Below, piece by piece: positions 52,035 to 60,204 of a stretch of DNA of 64,000 nt. Source of the DNA: JAFGKM01 sp964413825. Lineage in GTDB: Bacteria > Ratteibacteria > UBA8468 > B48-G9 > JAFGKM01. The position numbers were made by a program, and so were the translations under genes. The stretch spans positions 1 to 64,000 of the forward strand of contig CAYPTS010000001.1 in assembly GCA_964413825.1 (NCBI GenBank), read 5' to 3'. The notes beneath the pieces were generated by a model that did no database searches, was not told the origin of the DNA, and saw only the letters and a list, made by a program, of their open reading frames with translations. Positions within the stretch are counted from its first letter, which is position 1. Each line of letters starts with the position of its first letter.

Positions 52035-53198
52035 TTATTCTTCCATCCGTCCTTCTACCCTCTGGGGAGAAGGGCAGGATGAGGGGAACAGAGGAGGTGA
52101 ATTGTTTATTCTCGCAATTACAGGCTGTCCGGCCTCCGGCATCCACACCCTGCCGGGATTCTTGCATATCAGCCTGATTGCGGACTCCTCGGATGCGAGA
52201 TAAACAAACTCCCCTGATTCCGCAGCAACCAGCGGCCTCAGTTTCACCCTGTCGTTAAGCCCGACCATAGCGCCGGAATTGGCAACTATTATCGCAAACG
52301 GCCCGTTTATCAGCGCCGAGGAGTAAATCATCCTCAATGCCGTCAGAAACTCCTTCCGCCGCGGGTCATTTTCACTATCTATGTCGCTCCACAAAGGAGC
52401 CGCCAATATATCCGCTATCACTTCAAAATCCAGGTCATGCTTCCTGTACAGCATGTCGAAAAGATACGTTATTACTTCGGTATCGGTAAAGAAACTGCAG
52501 TAATACCCGGCATTTTCGAGATATCTCCTGTTGATGCCGTAGGAAGAAATCTCTCCGTTGTGCACCACCGACCAATCAAGGATGCCGAAGGGATGCGCTC
52601 CTCCCCACCATCCGACTGTATTTGTCGGAAAGCGGTTGTGGGCGGTCCATATGTACCCCTTGTAATTGCCTATTCCGTAAAACTCTCCTATCTCATCCGG
52701 GTTGCCCACCCCTTTGAAGATACCCATGTTCTTCCCTGAAGAGAAAACGCAGGCGCCCTCAAAATTTCTGTTGATATGCATGGCCGCTTTTATTACGCGG
52801 TCCTCATCCGCAGACAATTCATGGGAGCGCCCGCTTTTCAGGTTCATGAAATACCTGTGCAGAAACGGAACGTATTTAAGAGTCTCCACCTTTTTTACCG
52901 GAATCGGCTCCTCGTGCACGATATCAAAAACGGTTTCGAGATATTCCTCCGAGAGTTCTTTCGCCCCGGGCGCATCGTACATTACGTGAAAACACCAGTT
53001 GTCGGCGCACTCCGGGTATATTCCGTAACCGGCATAGCCGGAACCCAGTCCGTTTCCCCTTTCCGTCATACTGCATATGGACTCAAGTATGCCGTCCCCG
53101 GAAAAAACGTTCCCGTTTCTGTTCATTATTCCCGACACGCCGCAGCCGGAAGGAATCCTTCCGTTCCGCTCCCTTTCCTTCAGTTCTCTGTATTCCAT
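52035..53198 (-). CDS. glutamate synthase amidotransferase domain (class II)
   Basis: 387 residues. An Ntn-type glutaminase with nucleophile Cys19 in PSGCGVSGI. The N-terminus may be trimmed to expose it. Other motifs: AHNRFPTNTVGWWGGAHPFG, SVVHNGEISSYG, TDTEVITYLFD and ASEESAIR near the C-terminus. It supplies ammonia to the FMN synthase encoded next. The last residues (PLFPSSCPSPQRVEGRMEE) come from a family D repeat. It follows glnA by 33 bases. Confidence 0.92.
   Translation of the reverse strand: MEYRELKERERNGRIPSGCGVSGIMNRNGNVFSGDGILESICSMTERGNGLGSGYAGYGIYPECADNWCFHVMYDAPGAKELSEEYLETVFDIVHEEPIPVKKVETLKYVPFLHRYFMNLKSGRSHELSADEDRVIKAAMHINRNFEGACVFSSGKNMGIFKGVGNPDEIGEFYGIGNYKGYIWTAHNRFPTNTVGWWGGAHPFGILDWSVVHNGEISSYGINRRYLENAGYYCSFFTDTEVITYLFDMLYRKHDLDFEVIADILAAPLWSDIDSENDPRRKEFLTALRMIYSSALINGPFAIIVANSGAMVGLNDRVKLRPLVAAESGEFVYLASEESAIRLICKNPGRVWMPEAGQPVIARINNSPPLFPSSCPSPQRVEGRMEE
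52041..52088. repeat. family D repeat forming the end of the glutamate synthase amidotransferase gene
   Basis: TTCCATCCGTCCTTCTACCC and GGGGAGAAGGGCAGGATGAG pair loosely. The last 20 or so codons of the gene ending at 52035 are read from it. Confidence 0.75.
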
Positions 53199-53231
53199 TT
53201 TTCGTTATAAATCTCCTAACAGACCCTATTA

Positions 53232-54566
53232 TTATAAGATAGGAAGGTATGCTTCCAGTTCATACGGATGCACCCTCTTCCTGTATTCATCCCACTCTAT
53301 CTTTTTCGCCGCTATAAGGTTATCGAATATGTGTTCGCCCAGCACATCCTTCAGCAGACTGCTGCCCTCCGCAACCTCTATCGCCTCTACGAGACTGCCC
53401 GGCAAACACTCAACTCCAAACTCTTTCATTTCTTCCGGACTGAGATGGTACACGTCCCGCTCAAGCGGCTCGGCCAGTTTGTACTTGTTTTCTATTCCCT
53501 TCATACCGGCCGACAGCATACATGCAAAAGCGAGATACGGGTTACATGCAGGGTCTGGCGAACGGAACTCCACCCTCGTCGCTTTCTCTTTCCCCGGCTG
53601 GTACATCGGCACCCTCAGCATCGCACTGCGGTTGCGCCGCGCCCAGCATATGTACACCGGCGCTTCGTACCCTGTGACAAGACGCTTGTAGGAATTTACC
53701 CACTGGTTGCATACCAGCGTTATTTCCCGCGCATGCTTCATTATCCCTGCTATGTAGTGCATCCCTTCCGCCGACAGGTGGTATTTGTTGGATGCATCAA
53801 AAAACAGGTTCTTTTCGCCCTTGAATATCGACTGGTGCGTGTGCATGCCGGAACCGTTGACTCCGAATATGGGCTTTGGCATAAACGTCGCATAAAGACC
53901 TTTCAGTTGTGCTATTTCCTTAACTACCATACGGTATACCATAACTATGTCCGCCATCTTCATCCCTTCTTTGTACCGCAGGTCTATCTCATGCTGGCTC
54001 GGCGCCACCTCATGGTGGGAATACTCAACGTCTATTCCCATTTTTTCGAGAGTGAGAATAGTTTCCCTGCGCACTTCATTTCCGGCATCAAGCGTCGTTA
54101 TGTCAAAATAACCCCCTTCGTCGAGTATTTCGGTTGACTTCTCATCCTTGAAGATGAAAAATTCCAGTTCGGGGCCAGTGTAAAACGTGTATCCCTTAGC
54201 GGCGATTTTATCCAGTTGTTTCTTCAGTATGTACCTCGAGTCGCCCTCGTAAGGGGTGCGGTCGGGATTCAGCACGTCGCACAGCATGCCGGCAACCGCT
54301 TTCTCTTTCGGCCTGTAAGGCAGTATGGTGAACGTGGACGTGTCAGGCATAGCCACCATGTCGGATTCGTCTATCCGGGCAAAACCCTTTATGGAAGAGC
54401 CGTCAAAACCCATGCCGTTTTCCAGGGCGTTGCCGAGTTCTTCCGTGGTAATGGTAAAGCCCTTCATCTGCCCGGTGATATCCGCAAACCACAAGCGTAT
54501 AAACTTTACGTCGTTTTCCTTCGCCATCTTCAGTACGTCGTCTTTTTTCATCTTTTTCCCGTTCAT
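53232..54566 (-). CDS. glnA: glutamine synthetase type I
   Basis: 444 residues, the GSI-alpha length. Motifs: FADITGQMKGFTI, MGFDGSSIKGFARI, GPELEFFIF, SHHEVAPSQHEID, NGSGMHTHQSI, and the substrate region CNPYLAFACML. The adenylylation loop of GSI-beta (NLYDLP) is absent, so control by adenylylation is not expected; feedback as in Bacillus is more likely. The ATG at 54566 has GGGAG upstream; the open frame beyond it runs into a family C repeat. First gene of the glutamine-centred run. Confidence 0.95.
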   Translation of the reverse strand: MNGKKMKKDDVLKMAKENDVKFIRLWFADITGQMKGFTITTEELGNALENGMGFDGSSIKGFARIDESDMVAMPDTSTFTILPYRPKEKAVAGMLCDVLNPDRTPYEGDSRYILKKQLDKIAAKGYTFYTGPELEFFIFKDEKSTEILDEGGYFDITTLDAGNEVRRETILTLEKMGIDVEYSHHEVAPSQHEIDLRYKEGMKMADIVMVYRMVVKEIAQLKGLYATFMPKPIFGVNGSGMHTHQSIFKGEKNLFFDASNKYHLSAEGMHYIAGIMKHAREITLVCNQWVNSYKRLVTGYEAPVYICWARRNRSAMLRVPMYQPGKEKATRVEFRSPDPACNPYLAFACMLSAGMKGIENKYKLAEPLERDVYHLSPEEMKEFGVECLPGSLVEAIEVAEGSSLLKDVLGEHIFDNLIAAKKIEWDEYRKRVHPYELEAYLPIL

Positions 54567-54599
54567 TGTCTTTCTCCCTTGCTCCAAACCGACGCTTTT

Positions 54600-54668
54600 T
54601 GTCGTTGCGAGCTTTGTCCGCCCCAGCTTTAGCACAGGCGGGCGTTTTTTGCGCGGCAATCTCAACCT
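54600..54668. repeat. family C repeat, partial copy
   Basis: TGTCGTTGCGAG at one end and GCGCGGCAATCTC at the other match the ends of the CATTGCGAGG repeats at 58673, 60031 and 63608. The middle differs. Confidence 0.6.
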
Positions 54669-54676
54669 GTTATACC

Positions 54677-54719
54677 AAAAAACAAAAAGCCCGGAGCAGC
54701 ACCTATGCTGTTTCCGGGC
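54677..54719 (-). terminator. Rho-independent terminator upstream of glnA
   Basis: Read on the minus strand, GCCCGGA and TCCGGGC (54713-54719 and 54689-54695) enclose a 17-base loop with an inner AGCA/TGCT stem, followed by TTTTTGTTTTTT. It ends the ATPase transcript, or might act as an attenuator if transcription of glnA begins further up. Confidence 0.8.
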
Positions 54720-54772
54720 GTCCTCGCCTCAATTTCCCCTTTGATTTAAAACTCTTTTGCAACTCTGCAAAT

Positions 54773-56101
54773 TTAATATATTATACCTTTTATTCCTTCT
54801 CCTGTCAATATTTCATCAACAAAAAATTTATAGGCAGGCATAACATTGATAGTCACACCCTGCTCTCTGATAATATCTTCTTCTGAAAAGGTAACAAGAT
54901 ACCCTTCCTTTAAAGCAAACCTCCTACATGCCTCAAGAATGCCTTCAATTTCACGGTTCTTTGTTGTTTTATCCGAGATACTATAAGCCGATTGGATAAC
55001 CTTCTTTACAGCGTGTTTTTCCATAACAATAAAGTCACATTCCCGTCCGCCTTTATAAAATAAAACCGTGTTTCCGCTTTTATGCAACTCTACAGAAATT
55101 GCATTTTCAAGAAGTTTGCCATAATCATTAGAAAGTTTGAAGGTAACGGCATTTAATAATCCATTGTCAATCACATATGCCTTTTTTTCTGCCATTTCCT
55201 GTTTTATAACTGACTCACTTTGTTTTTTCACCATCAGCAAAAGATATACTGCTTCTGCTGCATCTAAATATTCATAAAGTGAATTTTTGCCGATTTTATA
55301 TCCCTGCGACTTAAGTTCATTGTAAATATTATTAACTGACAAAGGACTCGCTATATTATCAAAGCATCGCTTAAGAAAATATTTCAAGACAGGAATGTTG
55401 GTTATGCCAAATCTTTCTATCATGTCGCGATAAAGCATAAGTTCAAAATATTCCTGCAAAACCTTATAGTTGAGGGTAAAATTCTTCTCTGTAGCAATTT
55501 CAGGGAAACTGCCATAAGATAAGAATCGTTCAAACAAATTTGCTATCTTTGCCCTGCTTTTGGAATGATATAAATCCATCTCTATACCGTGAAAACGAAT
55601 GTATTCCTTAAACGAAAGCGGAAAAATTTCATAATTAATTGACCTGCCTCTTAATGAGGTTGCCAATTCTCTGCTTAAAAGATGGGAATTTGAACCGGTA
55701 ATGAAAATGCGTTTTGTTATCGTATCGTACAGTCTCCTTACAAACTTCTCCCACCCTTCAACATTTTGTATTTCATCAAAAAAGAAAAAACATTCATCCA
55801 GAGGATTGTCGGGATACAGTTCACCGTAAGACTGAAGTATAAAATCAAGTTCATCCTGCTTGAAATCAAACCTCTCATCTTCAAAGTTAATGTAGAGAAT
55901 CCTTTCCTTTTGCACGCCTTCAGAAAGGAGCCGTTTAATAACCTCAAACAACATATAGGTCTTTCCGCTTCGTCTTGCACCGGAAAGAGATATTATCTTG
56001 CTTGTATCAACAGGAACAGTCAAATCCCTGTTTTTACTCTCAGGCAAGTCCCTCTTATGAAAATCCCTGATAACTTCTTTTATTGTTTCTTTCTTTATCA
56101 T
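54773..56101 (-). CDS. AAA ATPase with DUF4143 domain
   Basis: 442 residues of the AAA_14/DUF4143 group. Walker A in SGARRSGKTYM (about 40-50), Walker B in CFFFFDEIQNVEGW (about 105), sensor in RIFITGSNSHLLS, and a C-terminal nuclease-like DUF4143 part (FYKGGRECDFIVME). These ATPases are often mobile, occur in scattered copies and have no settled function; a toxin or DNA-related role has been suggested. Base composition is clearly more AT-rich than its neighbours. It is isolated between a terminator and a divergent two-component operon. Confidence 0.88.
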   Translation of the reverse strand: MIKKETIKEVIRDFHKRDLPESKNRDLTVPVDTSKIISLSGARRSGKTYMLFEVIKRLLSEGVQKERILYINFEDERFDFKQDELDFILQSYGELYPDNPLDECFFFFDEIQNVEGWEKFVRRLYDTITKRIFITGSNSHLLSRELATSLRGRSINYEIFPLSFKEYIRFHGIEMDLYHSKSRAKIANLFERFLSYGSFPEIATEKNFTLNYKVLQEYFELMLYRDMIERFGITNIPVLKYFLKRCFDNIASPLSVNNIYNELKSQGYKIGKNSLYEYLDAAEAVYLLLMVKKQSESVIKQEMAEKKAYVIDNGLLNAVTFKLSNDYGKLLENAISVELHKSGNTVLFYKGGRECDFIVMEKHAVKKVIQSAYSISDKTTKNREIEGILEACRRFALKEGYLVTFSEEDIIREQGVTINVMPAYKFFVDEILTGEGIKGIIY

Positions 56102-56198
56102 AAGGAAAGTTTATCACATTCTTTCTTCTTTGCAAAGACTTTCTGATAATTATGACAGTAGTCCACCTGCCTGTTTATAATTTTTAATTGCCGTATGG

Positions 56199-56204
56199 TA
56201 CAAT
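56199..56204 (+). promoter_or_regulatory. -10 box, likely leaderless promoter of the PhoB-like gene
   Basis: TACAAT lies seven bases before the ATG at 56212, the same spacing as at 37680. No convincing -35 is present. As a Pho regulator its promoter may need an activator. Confidence 0.45.
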
Positions 56205-56211
56205 AAATGTC

Positions 56212-56892
56212 ATGAACGAGAAGATAGCGGTACTGGAGGATGAGAAAGATATTCGGGAACTCATAGTCCTCCACCTTGAAAAATCAGGCTACAGGGTAAC
56301 CGCGTTTTCGAATGCCGGAAGCCTGTTCAAGTCTCTCGAACAAAACTCCTTCAACCTTCTGATACTCGACCTCATACTGCCCGATATGGACGGAATAGAC
56401 GTATGCAAATCCATAAAGGGCAATCCTAAGTTTTCATACATGCCTGTAGTCATGGTTACCGCAAAAACCGAAGTTACCGACCGGATAGTAGGACTGGAAA
56501 TGGGGGCCGACGACTACATAGCGAAACCTTTTTCTCCGAAAGAACTTGTTGCCCGGATAAGAGCGGTGCTGAGAAGATACTCTTCAACGCCGGAAACGGA
56601 AAAAATCTCGATAGGCAAAACTCTGACGATAGACGCCGCAAGGCGCGAAGTTTACGTTGACAATAAAAAAACGGAACTGACGTTTGCCGAATTCGGGATA
56701 CTCCAGATACTCGCCTCAAAAAAAGGCTGGGTATTTACAAGAGAAAAAATTATCGACACCCTGTGGGAAGGAGAAAAGGCGGTTATTGAACGAACGGTTG
56801 ACGTGCACGTTAAAAACCTCCGCGAGAAACTGGGAAAAGCCGGGAAACACATAAAAAACGTACGGGGCGTAGGATATAAGATAGAAGAATGA
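56212..56892 (+). CDS. phoB: PhoB-like response regulator, OmpR family
   Basis: 226 residues. Receiver domain at 1-120: acidic pair in AVLEDEKD, phosphorylation Asp in LLILDLILPDMDG, Thr in VMVTAKT and Lys in YIAKPFSPKE. Winged helix at 130-225 (TFAEFGILQILASKKGWVFTREKI, VDVHVKNLREKLGK, VRGVGYK). Partner of the kinase that overlaps its stop. The phosphate genes a short way downstream suggest PhoB, but that assignment rests on context. Confidence 0.85.
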   Translation: MNEKIAVLEDEKDIRELIVLHLEKSGYRVTAFSNAGSLFKSLEQNSFNLLILDLILPDMDGIDVCKSIKGNPKFSYMPVVMVTAKTEVTDRIVGLEMGADDYIAKPFSPKELVARIRAVLRRYSSTPETEKISIGKTLTIDAARREVYVDNKKTELTFAEFGILQILASKKGWVFTREKIIDTLWEGEKAVIERTVDVHVKNLREKLGKAGKHIKNVRGVGYKIEE

Positions 56893-58028
56893 AGGATATA
56901 ATTTTATTTTCATCGGCGGCGGCATTCGTTTTAACTGCCGCCTTTTTTTACGTCCGCATCAAACGCCTCGGAAAACTGTCTGACAAACTTTCCGTGCAAA
57001 ATGCCGCCCTTTCAAAACACGGCGAAGAAATCAAAGAAAAACTTGAAACCGTGATGGGTTCTCTCACCTCACCGGCAGTTCTGCTGGACGGAAACGGCAC
57101 GGTATCTTTTGCAAACCTGGCGGCAAAAGAACTTACGGGTTCGCCAGAGATGGAAGGACATAACTACCTCGAATTCTTCAAAGAGGCGGATTTCATAGAG
57201 ACTGTAATATCGGTTCACAAAAATCTCCGGCCGGAGGAAAAAGAAATTCATTTCGGCGGACGGATTCTCCTTGCGTCATTTTCCCCGACAGGCAAAACCG
57301 GAGACTTATTCATATCCTGCAAAGATTTTACGGCGGAAAAAGAACTGGAAAAAATCAAAAAGGACATAGTGACAAATATGTCCCATGAACTCAAAACCCC
57401 GCTCACCGCGATAAAAGGCTATGCGGAAACCCTTGCCGAGGAAATCTCCGGAGAACAAAAAAAATATCTGGACATAATCGGAAAACACACCGACCGGCTG
57501 ATAAGCATCGTCAATGACATATTATCGCTTTCAGAACTTGAAGAAACGGGCAAAAGTGAGTTCAAGATTGTAGACATAAAAGAAGTTATGAGCGAAATCC
57601 TAAAAATGTTTGACGGAAAAATCAGGGATAAAGGACTATCGGTAACAATGGAAATAGATGAAAAGAACAGGCATTTTGAAGGAGACCGTTTAAAGATTGA
57701 AGAATTGTTCATCAACCTGATAGACAACGCTGTCAGGTATACCGACAACGGAGGAATCACCGTAAAGACCTTTAGAAACAACTCCTGTCTTGTTATAAGC
57801 ATAAAAGATACCGGCATAGGAATCCCGGAAAAGAACCTGCCGCGCATATTCGAGAGATTCTACGTCGTCGACAAGTCCCGGTCAAAAGAAACGGGCGGCA
57901 CAGGGCTCGGACTGTCAATCGTAAAACATATAGTAATACTGCATAACGGCGCCATAGACATAAAAAGTTCCGCAGGCGCAGGCACCGAAGTCATCCTCTC
58001 TTTCCATCTTTCCGCAAACCCTTCCTGA
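56889..58028 (+). CDS. phoR: PhoR-like sensor histidine kinase
   Basis: 379 residues. One N-terminal membrane helix (ILFSSAAAFVLTAAFFYV), a PAS-like domain at about 50-140, the phosphoacceptor His in NMSHELKTPLTAIKGYAETL, then N box LFINLIDNAVRYTD, G1 KDTGIGIP, F box RFYVVDKSRS and G2 GTGLGLSIVKH. No large periplasmic domain is present, typical of PhoR, which senses through PstSCAB-PhoU. It starts inside the phoB stop (ATGA). Confidence 0.87.
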   Translation: MKDIILFSSAAAFVLTAAFFYVRIKRLGKLSDKLSVQNAALSKHGEEIKEKLETVMGSLTSPAVLLDGNGTVSFANLAAKELTGSPEMEGHNYLEFFKEADFIETVISVHKNLRPEEKEIHFGGRILLASFSPTGKTGDLFISCKDFTAEKELEKIKKDIVTNMSHELKTPLTAIKGYAETLAEEISGEQKKYLDIIGKHTDRLISIVNDILSLSELEETGKSEFKIVDIKEVMSEILKMFDGKIRDKGLSVTMEIDEKNRHFEGDRLKIEELFINLIDNAVRYTDNGGITVKTFRNNSCLVISIKDTGIGIPEKNLPRIFERFYVVDKSRSKETGGTGLGLSIVKHIVILHNGAIDIKSSAGAGTEVILSFHLSANPS

Positions 58029-58046
58029 AAAAGTCAAATCGGATTT

Positions 58047-58336
58047 TGAGATTCCGACATAATGAAACAGAGAGGAAAGAAAGCAGTTTCCGTGCTCGAA
58101 ACAGCCCTTCAGGCTTTGGCTCCAGCACAGATAAGAACTACGGTGAAATCGGACTCTCGGAGAACTCACCATCCTACGCTCTGAAAAACGAGCTTCGGAC
58201 TGGTTCAAACAGCTCCGAGCAAGGTAATCGTCCGAACGCTTCTGCTTTTCACCTTGTCTTATGACTGTGCTTCCACACTCGCACGTCAACTCTTTCCTTT
58301 CCCCTCACTACCAAGGATTCTTATGTCGGAATCTCA
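58047..58336. mobile_element. family A MITE-like element, 290-bp copy
   Basis: Perfect 16-bp terminal inverted repeats, TGAGATTCCGACATAA at 58047-58062 and its complement at 58321-58336. The inside contains no reading frame of note and no transposase. Shorter or partial copies lie at 37563-37634 and 1-77. It fits a non-autonomous element moved by a transposase encoded elsewhere. No clear target duplication is seen at its edges. Confidence 0.75.
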
Positions 58337-58368
58337 GTCAGGCAATTTGAGTTCGCCCTTCACGATTT

Positions 58369-58491
58369 ATCCGATTTTAATTTGCGCATAGAGTGCGGCG
58401 GCAAGGAGGAGACGACGAGGCGTATTAAGACATACGTCGAGAAAGCCTCCGACGAAGCCAACAAAGCTATATGCGTAAAGTCAAATCGGAT
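58369..58491. repeat. family B palindromic element
   Basis: Ends are ATCCGATTT (58369-58377) and AAATCGGAT (58483-58491), with inner GCGCATA/TATGCG pairing. About 123 bases, no gene. The sequence AAAGTCAAATCGGATTT at its right end (58477-58493) recurs unchanged at 58030-58046, just left of the family A element. With family A it fills most of the 757-base stretch between phoR and the porin gene, where no gene is seen. Confidence 0.65.
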
Positions 58492-58672
58492 TTAACCAAT
58501 TCTTAACACAACCCTGATTTGTTCTTCATCCCCGGAAGGTAAAGTATATATGAACAAATTTTCTTTTGCCGTCCCAAAATGCCGTAAAGGAGGTGAAAAG
58601 TGAAAAAGGCCGGGGGGCAAAAAGGAAAACGCTCACAGATAAATATAAAACAGAAAACGTAATACCTTCGAT

Positions 58673-58757
58673 TGTCATTGCGAGGCAACGCCGAAGCAAT
58701 CTCAATGAGAATATTTATGTGCTTGGGATTGCCGCGCACAAAACGTTCGCAATGACA
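58673..58757. repeat. family C palindromic repeat
   Basis: TGTCATTGCGA at 58673 and TCGCAATGACA ending at 58757 are exact complements. The inside has the typical GAAGCAATCTCA and GGGATTGCCGCGC blocks. Copies or partial copies lie at 54600, 60031 and 63608. Confidence 0.85.
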
Positions 58758-58785
58758 AAAACTGGTTAGAAAAAAGAGGAAAATC

Positions 58786-60006
58786 ATGAAAAGACTGATA
58801 GTAACGTTTTTACTGGTTCTTTCCACAACGCTCGCTTTTGCAGGCGAAGTGGACAGACTGGTGGAAAAACTCGTGGAAAAAGGAATACTTACACAGGGGG
58901 AAGCATACAAGATAGTTGCAGAAGCTCAAGAAGAAGCGCGCAAAGACGAAGCGGCGGTAAAAGGGGAAATTGACAGGGTTCCCGGCTGGATAAAGAACAC
59001 AAAGTTCAAAGGCGACGCAAGACTGCGCTTTGAACAGAAGGTAAAGAACGATGATGAAACAAGCAGAAGAGGAAGGGTCCGGGCACGATTTGGATTTGAT
59101 ACGCAGGTGAATCCACAGCTCAAGGTCGGTCTGGGTATAGCATCCGGAGGCAGTGACCAGACATCAACGAACCAGAGTTTCAAGGATTCCTTCAGCACTA
59201 AAGGACTCATGCTGGACAAAGCGTATGCAACTTACTCTCCGCTCGCCATCCCGGGGATGTCTCTTACCGGCGGAAAGTTCTCCAATCCCTTCTATAATAC
59301 AGACCTTGTATGGGATGGAGATATAACACCTGAAGGAGTTGCGGTATGCTACAAAGCAAAAGAGGGTCTTTTCGTGAACACCGGTTTTTTCCCGCTGAAC
59401 GAGGCAAAGCATGGAAAGGAAGCGCTTTATTTGCTGGGCGCACAGGTTGGTTTCAACGGCAAGATAGCCGATACGAAATTCAACGCCGGAGTTGCCTACT
59501 ATTCCTATGAAGGCCTGAAGGGACAGGACCCGGATGATGTTTCTCCGGCTGCTGACCCGCCCGGTAACACCCTTGTCGGTGGAAACTATGCCTATGACTA
59601 CACCTTCTGGGATTTCAATGTTGACTTCACGCCTTTTGAAATTCCGTTCGGGAGTTTCAGTATGCCTGTGAAGTTCAAAGCGAACTATGTAGTCAACTTG
59701 GCATCAGACGTTAAGGAAGATCATGGATACCTTCTCGGCTTTGACATAGGAAAGGCAAGCAAGAAAGGCTCATGGAATTTCGGGTATAACTACAGGGAAG
59801 TTGGAGCAGACTGCGTACCTGCCATCTTTAATGACTCTGATATGAACGGCGGAGGTACTGACCTGAAAGGGCACAAGTTCGGTTTCGCATATGCTCTAAA
59901 CGACAATTCCACCCTGGGCATTACTTACCTGATGGGCGAGAGTCTTGGAAAGACCACGACCGACGACCTGAACACCTTGCAGGTGGATTACATAGTGAAG
60001 TTCTAA
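58786..60006 (+). CDS. outer membrane porin (Porin_5-like)
   Basis: 406 residues. Signal peptide ending AFAGEV, a short helical region (VDRLVEKLVEKGILTQGEAYKIV, like the S-layer/periplasmic helices of Slt porins), then FKGDARLRFEQ and a chain of amphipathic strands ending in the terminal Phe of YIVKF, the usual outer membrane insertion signal. GAGG precedes the ATG. Between phoR and pstS, it may be a phosphate-starvation porin; this is inferred from place only. Confidence 0.82.
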   Translation: MKRLIVTFLLVLSTTLAFAGEVDRLVEKLVEKGILTQGEAYKIVAEAQEEARKDEAAVKGEIDRVPGWIKNTKFKGDARLRFEQKVKNDDETSRRGRVRARFGFDTQVNPQLKVGLGIASGGSDQTSTNQSFKDSFSTKGLMLDKAYATYSPLAIPGMSLTGGKFSNPFYNTDLVWDGDITPEGVAVCYKAKEGLFVNTGFFPLNEAKHGKEALYLLGAQVGFNGKIADTKFNAGVAYYSYEGLKGQDPDDVSPAADPPGNTLVGGNYAYDYTFWDFNVDFTPFEIPFGSFSMPVKFKANYVVNLASDVKEDHGYLLGFDIGKASKKGSWNFGYNYREVGADCVPAIFNDSDMNGGGTDLKGHKFGFAYALNDNSTLGITYLMGESLGKTTTDDLNTLQVDYIVKF

Positions 60007-60030
60007 CAATGAAAATCATAACCCCCCGCT

Positions 60031-60175
60031 TGTCATTGCGAGGAGTGGGATTCCTTCGCTTGTCATTGCGAGGAATGCTTCAAATGACGAAGCAATCTCA
60101 ATGACAGGCTCGGAACAAGCTCCGCAATCTATGAATAAGGTTGGGATTGCCACGCAAAAGACGCTCGCAATGACA
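60031..60175. repeat. family C palindromic repeat with duplicated left end
   Basis: TGTCATTGCGAGGA occurs at 60031 and again at 60061, and the right end TCGCAATGACA closes at 60175. Inside there is an additional GAAGCAATCTCAATGACA block. It fills most of the space between the porin gene and pstS. Confidence 0.82.
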
Positions 60176-60204
60176 AAGAGCGGGCGAGGGCATAAGGAGG
60201 AAAG

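Noticed and set aside
54567..54665. Longer glutamine synthetase with an extra 33 N-terminal residues.
   Set aside because: The extension is translated from a family C repeat, and the ATG at 54566 has a ribosome site and gives the family's usual length.
58030..60180. The repeated sequences as a CRISPR array.
   Set aside because: The copies are long, few, irregularly spaced, have inverted ends and have no cas genes nearby.
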